A stretch of DNA of 64,000 bases, taken from contig NZ_JAACFS010000012.1 in NCBI RefSeq assembly GCF_029051645.1, positions 124,001-188,000 of the forward strand, read 5' to 3'. The position numbers and the translations under genes were made by a program. The first letter of the stretch is position 1. The number at the start of each line of letters is the position of its first letter. Shown in pieces: positions 25,784-32,827 of the stretch. The DNA is from Bradyrhizobium sp. CSA112 (GTDB lineage: Bacteria > Pseudomonadota > Alphaproteobacteria > Rhizobiales > Xanthobacteraceae). Under the pieces are notes generated by a model. That model searched no databases. It worked only from the letters and a program-made list of their open reading frames with translations, and was not told where the DNA came from.

Positions 25784-26758
25784 ATGTCGGGGGCAATGCG
25801 TTCCAGCAAGACAGCCACAGACGCGAAACTGACCAACCTGTTCCTCGATATGCTCGCGGCGGAACAGGGAGCGGGCGACAACACGCTCGACGCCTATCGC
25901 CGTGACCTCACGGATTTTTCCGAATTTCTCGGCCGCGCCGGCCAGAACTTCACCGGCGCGGGAACCGACGTGCTGCGGGATTATCTCGCCGACCTCGACA
26001 CCCGCGGCTTCAAATCCGCCAGCGTGGCGCGCCGGCTGTCGGCGATGCGGCATCTGTTCCGCTTTCTCCTGAGCGAGCGCATCCGTAGCGACGATCCGGC
26101 GGCGATCCTGTCCGGCCCGAAACGGGGCCGCGGGCTGCCGAAGGTGCTGTCGATATCGGACGTCGACCGCATGCTGACGCGGGCCAAGGAATTGACCGAG
26201 GCCGAGAACGCTTCGCCGCAGCAGCGGCTGCGCGCGATGCGGCTGTATTGCCTTCTGGAAGTGCTCTACGCCACGGGCTTACGCGTCTCGGAGCTGGTGG
26301 CGCTGCCGCTGTCGGCGGCGCGCCGCGATATCCGCATGATCGTGGTGCGCGGCAAGGGCAACAAGGAACGGCTGGTGCCGCTCAACGAAGCGTCGCGGCA
26401 GGCGATGGCCGACTATCTCGCCGCGATGGAAGCGCTCAGGCCCGAGAAGAAGAAAAGCGCCGCCCGTTCGAAATGGCTGTTTCCTTCCTTCGGCGAGAGC
26501 GGCCATCTGACGCGGCAGCACTTTGCGCGCGACCTGAAGGAACTGGCCGCGGCATCGGGTCTGGCGCCGCGGCTGGTCTCGCCGCACGTGCTGCGCCACG
26601 CCTTTGCCAGCCACTTGCTGCACAACGGCGCGGACCTGCGCATCGTGCAGACGTTGCTCGGCCACACCGACATCTCGACGACGCAGATCTATACCCATGT
26701 GGTCGAGGAGCGGCTGAAGAGCCTGGTGCGCGACCTGCATCCGCTGGCGGAGAAGTAG
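25784..26758 (+). CDS. xerD: Tyrosine recombinase XerD
   Basis: A 324-residue protein with an N-terminal SAM-like core-binding domain and a C-terminal catalytic domain. Catalytic residues are visible: Arg167 (ATGLR), a Lys in the GKGNK turn (about 191-194), His268 and Arg271 (HVLRH), His294 (LGHTD) and Tyr303 (IYTH). With XerC it resolves chromosome dimers at dif. There is no sign of an integrated element beside it, and the length fits the housekeeping enzyme. ATGs at 25784 and 25796 are both possible starts. Confidence 0.9.
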   Translation: MSGAMRSSKTATDAKLTNLFLDMLAAEQGAGDNTLDAYRRDLTDFSEFLGRAGQNFTGAGTDVLRDYLADLDTRGFKSASVARRLSAMRHLFRFLLSERIRSDDPAAILSGPKRGRGLPKVLSISDVDRMLTRAKELTEAENASPQQRLRAMRLYCLLEVLYATGLRVSELVALPLSAARRDIRMIVVRGKGNKERLVPLNEASRQAMADYLAAMEALRPEKKKSAARSKWLFPSFGESGHLTRQHFARDLKELAAASGLAPRLVSPHVLRHAFASHLLHNGADLRIVQTLLGHTDISTTQIYTHVVEERLKSLVRDLHPLAEK

Positions 26759-26765
26759 GGGCTCT

Positions 26766-26917
26766 TGCCCCGGACGCTGCGCAGCACGCAGTGATGCGCT
26801 GCTGATCCGGGGCCTACATCGGCGGTTAACAATGGGTCCCGGCTCTGCGGCGCGGCACCATAGCGCGTCGAAGACGCGCGTAAACGCGCTTATGGCGCCG
26901 CACCGCGTCCGGGACAC
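26766..26917. repeat. Palindromic repeat, family E, copy 1
   Basis: GCCCCGGACGCTGCGCAGCA with the facing GTGATGCGCTGCTGATCCGG form the left palindrome; TGGGTCCCGGCTCTGCGG and CACCGCGTCCGGGACAC the right one. A related copy is at 38747-38852. It takes up the first half of the 367-bp gap before accA; the rest shows no gene. Confidence 0.75.
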
Positions 26918-27125
26918 TGAGATTGTCCCCGCGTGCTTGATCCGCCTTGACTTCCGTGCCGTCTCCCCCGAAAGAGCCGTTTCCCGCCGCGGCTTGTTTG
27001 GCGCGCTTTTGGCAAACCGGGTCATCCGGACCGAGATGCGCGCTAAATCATTGAAGATGCGTGCTTTCCTGGAGCGAGTCGAAAACTGCTTCGCCTCAGA
27101 GCGCGTTGTTACCTATATTGTCTTG

Positions 27126-28088
27126 ATGCCGGATCAGATGCGCAGTTATCTCGACTTCGAAAAACCAGTCGCCGAACTAGAGGCCAAGGTCGATGAATTG
27201 CGCGCGCTGGCGGCGTCCGGCAGCGACATCGGCGATGAGATTTCGCGCATAGAGGACAAGGCGCAGCAGGCGCTGGCCGACCTCTATGCCAATTTGACGC
27301 CGTGGCAGAAGACGCTGGTGGCGCGCCATCCGCAGCGCCCGCACTTCACCGATTTCGTCAACACGCTGATCACGGAATTCACGCCGATGGCGGGCGACCG
27401 CAAGTTCGGCGAGGACGAGGCGCTGATGGGCGGCTTCGGCCGCTTCCGCGGCGAGAGCATCTGCGTGGTCGGCCAGGAAAAGGGCGCCTCTACCGAGGGC
27501 CGCATCAAGCATAATTTCGGCATGGCCCGCCCCGAAGGCTATCGCAAGGCCGTCCGCCTGATGGAGATGGCAGATCGCTTCGGCATTCCCGTGCTGTCGA
27601 TCGTCGATTCCGCCGGCGCCTATCCCGGCATCGGCGCCGAGGAACGCGGCCAGGCGGAAGCGATCGCGCGCTCCACTGATGCCTGCCTGTCGCTCGGCGT
27701 TCCCAACGTCGCGATCATCACCGGCGAAGGCATGTCGGGCGGCGCCATCGCCATCACCACCGCGAACAAGGTGCTGATGTTCGAACACGCGATCTACAGC
27801 GTGATCTCGCCGGAAGCGGCCTCCTCGATCCTGTGGCGCGACGGCACCAAGGCGCAGGAAGCCGCGACCAGCATGAAAATCACGGCGCAGGACATGCTGC
27901 GGTTTGGCGTCATCGACCAGATCCTGAACGAGCCCGCCGGCGGCGCCCACCGCGATCCGGCCGCGATGATTTCGGCCACGGGCGATGCCATCGCCGAGGC
28001 CTTCAACGACCTCCGCAATCTGGACTCGGATAGCATCCGCCGGCAGCGGCGGCAGAAATTCCTCGATATCGGCCGCAAGCTCGGCTGA
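27126..28088 (+). CDS. accA: Acetyl-CoA carboxylase carboxyltransferase subunit alpha
   Basis: A 320-residue protein from the ATG at 27126 (MPDQMRSYLDFEKPVAELE). The carboxyltransferase core has GGFGRFRGESI, the KHNFGMARPEGYRKA segment and the oxyanion-type GEGMSGGAIAI. It forms, with AccD, the heterotetramer that makes malonyl-CoA for fatty acid synthesis. Upstream in-frame codons are disregarded because they read through repeat DNA. accD is not in the window, which is normal. Confidence 0.96.
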   Translation: MPDQMRSYLDFEKPVAELEAKVDELRALAASGSDIGDEISRIEDKAQQALADLYANLTPWQKTLVARHPQRPHFTDFVNTLITEFTPMAGDRKFGEDEALMGGFGRFRGESICVVGQEKGASTEGRIKHNFGMARPEGYRKAVRLMEMADRFGIPVLSIVDSAGAYPGIGAEERGQAEAIARSTDACLSLGVPNVAIITGEGMSGGAIAITTANKVLMFEHAIYSVISPEAASSILWRDGTKAQEAATSMKITAQDMLRFGVIDQILNEPAGGAHRDPAAMISATGDAIAEAFNDLRNLDSDSIRRQRRQKFLDIGRKLG

Positions 28089-28296
28089 TAAGCCGACGCC
28101 TCCCCGGCGAGGTCAGCCGGCTCGGCATCCCAATCGTTAACGCCGCCTTAATGGTGCTTTATTTCGCCGAATCACCTGATTCGGCCCTAATTAGGCCCAG
28201 ACCCCGGTCTTTAAACTCTGTTGACCATGCCTGCCGTGGAAGCGGCTGGCTCATCGCGTTCGGGTTGCGGCGCGGAAGGTCAAAGGATACTATTTT

Positions 28297-28365
28297 ATGC
28301 AATGGCTTCAGGGCATGTTCGCTGTGATTTGGGGTGCGAAAATGCCCGGTGGGTGTGGAGCTTAG
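28297..28365 (+). CDS. Possible 22-residue leader peptide upstream of the L,D-transpeptidase gene
   Basis: An ATG at 28297, with a purine-rich AAAGGA about 9 bases before it, opens a frame MQWLQGMFAVIWGAKMPGGC followed by GA and a stop at 28363-28365, three bases before the TTG start of the next gene. The spacing would allow translational coupling. Nothing shows that it is translated; it may be chance. The remaining part of the 28089-28368 gap has no recognisable feature. Confidence 0.3.
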   Translation: MQWLQGMFAVIWGAKMPGGCGA

Positions 28366-28368
28366 CCT

Positions 28369-29862
28369 TTGATTAACCGCTCGCTGGTTCGCGCGCTTCT
28401 CACGTCGGCTGTCCTCGCGGGCACAGGCGTGCTGATGGCCGGCTGCAACACCGACGACATCTCACTTGCCAACAACGCCAAGGCCAATCAGCCGGTTCCG
28501 CCAAAACTGATCGCCGACATGGCGGCGAAGGACATGGACCTGCAGTCGCCGATCCTGGTCCGGCTGTTCAAGCAGGAAGCCGAACTCGAAATCTGGAAGC
28601 AAGACCGCTCCGGCCGCTTCGCGCTGCTTAAGACCTATCCGATCTGCCGCTGGTCGGGCGATCTCGGCCCCAAGGTCCGCGAGGGCGACCGCCAGGCGCC
28701 GGAAGGTTTCTATTCGATTTCGCCGGCGCAGATGAACCCGCAGTCGGCCTATTATCTCTCCTTCAACACCGGCTATCCCAACGCGTTTGACAAGGCGCTC
28801 GGCCGTACCGGCTCGCAGTTGATGGTACATGGCGACTGCTCCTCGCGCGGCTGCTACGCGATGACCGACGAGCAGATCGCGGAAATCTATTCGCTGGGCC
28901 GCGAATCCTTCTTCGGCGGCCAGAAGTCGTTCCAGTTGCAGGCCTATCCGTTCAAGATGACGCCGGCCAACATGGCCAAGCACCGCAACAACCCGAACAT
29001 GCCGTTCTGGAAGATGATCAAGGAAGGCAATGATCATTTCGAGGTGACGCGGCAGGAGCCGAAGGTCGATTTCTGCGAAAAGAAATACGTGTTCGATGCC
29101 GCCAAGCCGCCGAACGCGACGCGCGAGCTGGTGTTCGATGCCTCTGCCAAGTGCCCGGCCTACGTGATCCCACAAGAAGTCGCCGACGCCGTGCGCGAAA
29201 AACAGGCCACCGACCTCGCCGAGACCGCACGGCTGATTGCCAAGGGAACGCCGGTGGCGCGGACCAACACGGGTATCGACGGCGGCATGCACCGGGTATT
29301 CGCGGCGCGCGTACCCGAGGGCAATACCGGCCTTTCGGAGCCCGGCGACGGCTCCTTGTCGCTGATGGCGCGGGCTCCCGGCACCATTCCTTCCCACGTC
29401 AACCCGCCCAAGGCGCCCGCCGAGAGCCGCACGCCTTCGGAGAATCTGCTGACGGGCGCGCCGGAACAGCCGAAACTTGTTGCGGCGCCGGCTCCCGCTT
29501 CCGCCCCGACGCGGGTCGCCAATGCGGCGCCGGCGGCGCAGGATGACGGATTCTTCTCCAATCTTGCCCGCAAGGTCGGCCTCGGCAGCGCAGCCGACGC
29601 CACCGCCAGCACGCCGCCGTCGAAGCCGAAGGCGCCCGAGGCCAAGCGAAACGAGCTGCCGCGGCCGGAAGCTGCAGCGCCCAAGACCACGGCGCCGAAG
29701 CCCGACGCCAAGCACGATGCAAAGCACGCCGCCGCCAGCCGACCGCCGCTGAAGCCGTCGGTGTCCGACACCCCGGCCCCCGCCAAGGACAGCCAGGTCT
29801 CTGGCTCCGCGCCGATCGTGTCGTCGAACTCGTTCGACAGCCGCTTCGGGGCGGTGAAGTAG
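28369..29862 (+). CDS. Lipoprotein L,D-transpeptidase (YafK/YkuD family)
   Basis: A 497-residue protein from a TTG at 28369. A lipoprotein signal ends in LMAGC with the lipidated Cys at residue 26. The YkuD-type catalytic motif HGDCSSRGCYAM has His154 and nucleophile Cys162. The C-terminal 170 residues are rich in Pro, Ala and Lys and look disordered. By family it forms or edits 3-3 crosslinks or attaches proteins to peptidoglycan in the periplasm. The weak TTG start and the abutting leader frame suggest low or coupled translation. Confidence 0.88.
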   Translation: MINRSLVRALLTSAVLAGTGVLMAGCNTDDISLANNAKANQPVPPKLIADMAAKDMDLQSPILVRLFKQEAELEIWKQDRSGRFALLKTYPICRWSGDLGPKVREGDRQAPEGFYSISPAQMNPQSAYYLSFNTGYPNAFDKALGRTGSQLMVHGDCSSRGCYAMTDEQIAEIYSLGRESFFGGQKSFQLQAYPFKMTPANMAKHRNNPNMPFWKMIKEGNDHFEVTRQEPKVDFCEKKYVFDAAKPPNATRELVFDASAKCPAYVIPQEVADAVREKQATDLAETARLIAKGTPVARTNTGIDGGMHRVFAARVPEGNTGLSEPGDGSLSLMARAPGTIPSHVNPPKAPAESRTPSENLLTGAPEQPKLVAAPAPASAPTRVANAAPAAQDDGFFSNLARKVGLGSAADATASTPPSKPKAPEAKRNELPRPEAAAPKTTAPKPDAKHDAKHAAASRPPLKPSVSDTPAPAKDSQVSGSAPIVSSNSFDSRFGAVK

Positions 29863-29907
29863 GATACGCCGGCGCGCCTTCGCGAACTACCCAACAGCAA
29901 AAAGCAG

Positions 29908-30007
29908 CCGTCATGCTTCGCGAAAGCGAGGCAGTATCGAGACTACTGACATTTACGGTGGCAGCGCGGCGTACTGGGGTCACCCGCTTTCGCGGATGAT
30001 GGCCCAA
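29908..30007. repeat. Intergenic palindromic element, family I
   Basis: GTCATGCTTCGCGAAAGCGA at the left and GGTCACCCGCTTTCGCGGATGATGG at the right form an imperfect inverted pair around TATCGAGACTACTGAC. The type is familiar from Bradyrhizobium intergenic DNA. It directly abuts the duplicated secA fragment. Confidence 0.5.
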
Positions 30008-30065
30008 CAGCACGGGCTGCTGCTCTTCCGGCGGCACGATCTCGGCGCGTATCAACTGCGCCGTC
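30008..30065 (-). pseudogene. Duplicated 58-bp fragment of secA
   Basis: Bases 30008-30065 match 33029-33086 inside secA with five differences, all transitions. On the minus strand both encode TAQL-x-R-x-EIVPPEEQQPVL; the two amino acid changes are Met to Ile and Val to Ala. The similarity stops abruptly on both sides. The fragment and the real secA bracket the gene at 30108-32567, in the same orientation. Confidence 0.8.
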
Positions 30066-30107
30066 CGCACCCTCTTGCCGCCGAACACGCTGTGTTCGGC
30101 TTTCCCT

Positions 30108-32567
30108 TTATTGATGTGGCCGCCGAATCGGGGCGCTGTCGTTTCCTGCGACACGAGCCGCGGGGCTAACGGCCCCCTTCGCGGCTGACATGTCGATGGA
30201 CGGCGCCCGGCGGCTTGCAACGATCACGATGGCGCAGACCGCATAAGAGCACACCCCCAGCGCATAGGTCTTGGCGATGCCAAACTGGATCGACAAGGCC
30301 ATGCCCAGCACCGACGCGAGCATCGACGTAATTCCGTTGGTGCTCCAGAAAAACGGCAGCAGTTCATGATGACGTCGCCAGACACCGAGTCCGAGCGGGA
30401 ACATCATCCCCATGCAGAATGCAGGAGGAGCCAGCAACAGAACGGAGACCAGAATACGCATGTCGGTTGACAGCGACCGCGCCCAGGTGGTGATCAGCGG
30501 CGTCAGCAGCCCTGCCACCACGAGCGTGGTGAAGAGGGCGGCAATCCTGAAGGCGGTGACGCGTGATCGGGAGGAGGTATCCGCACCGACCGTGGCGCTG
30601 CCAATCCCGCTGAAGAGAAGAATTGTGAATAGCACGACACTCAGGCCGTAGACGGGATGTCCGAGAAAGACCATCAGGCGCTGCATCTGCGATATCTCGA
30701 TCAGCATGAAGCCCATCCCGATCGCACTGAAATAGGCCACGGGCGGCGTCAGCGTCGCCATCGGCATCCGCCTCGCCAGACGGAGGAAGGGCAGCACGAT
30801 GTAGTATCCGCAAGCGCAAAGCGCCACGATGATGAGCAAGCCGGTGATGCCGATCGCGGCATTGTTGCTCATGATCTCCCAACCATGCGTGCTCACGAAA
30901 TCGCTGAAACGCGACGTATAGAAGAAGAACGGATTGTCGTCCGTCGAAGCAGCGATGTTTTCCGGCAGCGAATCGAAGAAAGCCTGGTCCGCCTTGTCGG
31001 ACAGCAATGTCGAGGTGACGGCATCGAAGGTGACGTCCGGCCCCAACAATATCTTGAAGCCCTGCGCCTGAAGTCTCTCTCGCGCGCCTTGCCATTCTGC
31101 GTCGCTGAGCGCGTCAGGCCGGGTAATCACCGTCACGATGCCGCCGACGTTGACCGCGACGACGTGATGCCGCAGCTCCCCGGCCGACACTCCTTTGCGC
31201 TGCAGCGCGCTCGCGCCAATTGCGATCAGTCGGTATAGCTCGCCACGGTGCTTCTCGGCATCGTACCAGCGTGATACCGACAACAGCCCGCCGGGCTTGA
31301 GCGCGCGGTAAAAATCATCCCACGCCTCCACGGTATAGAGACGATTTTCGGTGAGCGTCAGGCCACCGGCCGCCGTCGCCGCCCAGGTGTCGATGAGTGA
31401 AATCTGCACCAGGTCGTACCGCTCGGGCGAGTGGTTGATGTAGCTTCGCGCCTCGGCATTGACCAAGGATACGCCGGGCTGGCGATCGAGATGGCCGGAG
31501 AAATCGGCAAATTTTTCGGTGAGCACCTCGAAGATCGCCGGGTTGATCTCAATTCCGCGAATCCGGCTGGCGCCGAAGAGCAGACCGGAAAGGATGTCAC
31601 GACCGCCGCCTACGCCGACGACAGCGACGTCGGCCGCCGGCTGCACAAGGTAGGCTGCATTGATGACGTCATCTTTCAGGTAGGCGAGCTTTCCGATATC
31701 GCCATCGTACCTGGTGATGACGGTGCCGGCGTCGGCATCGATGTCGAGGTAGTGTTGGTCGACCCGGGCATCAGGAGTGCGGGCCAGACCCCAGCCAAAC
31801 GGGACCTTCCCGGCCAATTCGCGCACCCTTACCCGCGAATAGGTATTCCAGCGTTCGAACAGCGTGCCGGTCTGTTCAGCGCCCTTGGCCCAGAACACAC
31901 CGAGATGGCTTCGACCGGTCAGGTCAAGGCCGGAGTGCACGGTGGCCGCGACGGCCAGCGTCAGCGCGACAGCCCCGCTCAAACGTACACTGCGGACGTC
32001 TTCGCTGCGCCTCACGACGATCCAGCCAACGCCGGCAGCGATGGCTCCGATCCATAGAGTGGCGCTTACGGGATCGATCACCAGCAGTACGAAGATCACC
32101 CCGAGGCACCCAACTGCGGCGCCCAGGAGATCGGCTGCATAGAGCCACCCGCCGCCATATGGCAAACGCGTCAGCAGCAGCGTGATGCAAACCCCGCCTT
32201 CCGTGAACGGAGCCACGAAGGCGATGAGCGCCAGTCCCAGAGCGAGGGGTACATTTTCTGCGGATACAACGAGCGGCACGCACAGGAAGACGATCATTGC
32301 GCCAACGCTGCTGAGTGCGAACCATGATGCATGGCGGGCGAATTCGATTCCGACCCGCTCGGCGTCATAACGGGCGGGTTTGCCGTACACCTCCATCGCT
32401 CCGCGCGTAAGCCCGAGCATGGCAAGTGAAATGGCGGCAAATGCGAAATGATGATGGAGCATAACGCTGAAGAAGCGCGTTATCAGTATCTGGTAGGAAA
32501 GCGTCGCGGACGCCAGCACAAAGATTGCCAGATAGTAGCGACCGGGAATCTTGGATATGGATTGCAA
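30108..32567 (-). CDS. Polytopic membrane protein with internal spermidine synthase-like (SAM-binding) domain
   Basis: An 819-residue protein from a TTG at 32567, preceded by GAGGG. About six hydrophobic segments form the first 210 residues; then comes a soluble Rossmann domain with VVGVGGGRDILSG and RGIEINPAIFEVL as the nucleotide- or SAM-binding motifs; about seven further transmembrane segments follow from about residue 575. It resembles bacterial 'spermidine synthase-like' membrane proteins, whose reaction is not established. It sits between a secA fragment and secA, so it may be an insertion. The fold call is solid; the function is open. Confidence 0.75.
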   Translation of the reverse strand: MQSISKIPGRYYLAIFVLASATLSYQILITRFFSVMLHHHFAFAAISLAMLGLTRGAMEVYGKPARYDAERVGIEFARHASWFALSSVGAMIVFLCVPLVVSAENVPLALGLALIAFVAPFTEGGVCITLLLTRLPYGGGWLYAADLLGAAVGCLGVIFVLLVIDPVSATLWIGAIAAGVGWIVVRRSEDVRSVRLSGAVALTLAVAATVHSGLDLTGRSHLGVFWAKGAEQTGTLFERWNTYSRVRVRELAGKVPFGWGLARTPDARVDQHYLDIDADAGTVITRYDGDIGKLAYLKDDVINAAYLVQPAADVAVVGVGGGRDILSGLLFGASRIRGIEINPAIFEVLTEKFADFSGHLDRQPGVSLVNAEARSYINHSPERYDLVQISLIDTWAATAAGGLTLTENRLYTVEAWDDFYRALKPGGLLSVSRWYDAEKHRGELYRLIAIGASALQRKGVSAGELRHHVVAVNVGGIVTVITRPDALSDAEWQGARERLQAQGFKILLGPDVTFDAVTSTLLSDKADQAFFDSLPENIAASTDDNPFFFYTSRFSDFVSTHGWEIMSNNAAIGITGLLIIVALCACGYYIVLPFLRLARRMPMATLTPPVAYFSAIGMGFMLIEISQMQRLMVFLGHPVYGLSVVLFTILLFSGIGSATVGADTSSRSRVTAFRIAALFTTLVVAGLLTPLITTWARSLSTDMRILVSVLLLAPPAFCMGMMFPLGLGVWRRHHELLPFFWSTNGITSMLASVLGMALSIQFGIAKTYALGVCSYAVCAIVIVASRRAPSIDMSAAKGAVSPAARVAGNDSAPIRRPHQ

Positions 32568-32786
32568 GTCGCTGCCCTCTTGGTGGAGCCCTGATGGGTT
32601 CTATTGGGTGCGCTTTGACCAACTCGCGCTACACACGATCGCCGGACAACTCCTAATAACCCGTTGATACGCCCGCACAGACTGAATTCTGCGAGCATTC
32701 CTCCTATATTCAGGCTCCGATTGTAGCAGCGGGCGGCAACCGGCTTGCAGGAGTGGGCTCCACTGTCAGATGAAAACGTAAAGGAG

Positions 32787-32803
32787 CCGGCGCAAAGCGC
32801 CGG
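32787..32803 (-). terminator. Hairpin at the secA 3' end
   Basis: A 7-bp perfect GC stem CCGGCGC / GCGCCGG with a 3-base loop lies 25 bases past the secA stop codon. On the minus strand it is followed by CTCCTTTACGTTTT, a weak T-rich stretch, so it is a probable terminator for secA. Confidence 0.55.
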
Positions 32804-32827
32804 GCCCGCCTATGCGTCAGCGCAAGC

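Noticed and set aside
25784..26758. XerD-like recombinase as the integrase of a mobile element
   Set aside because: Length, motifs and the housekeeping neighbours (aroKB, accA) fit the chromosomal XerD; there are no attachment-site repeats or cargo genes.
29399..30220. 273-codon - strand frame across the L,D-transpeptidase 3' end and the secA fragment
   Set aside because: It is antisense to the transpeptidase tail and only passes through the secA relic by chance; the relic is reported on its own.
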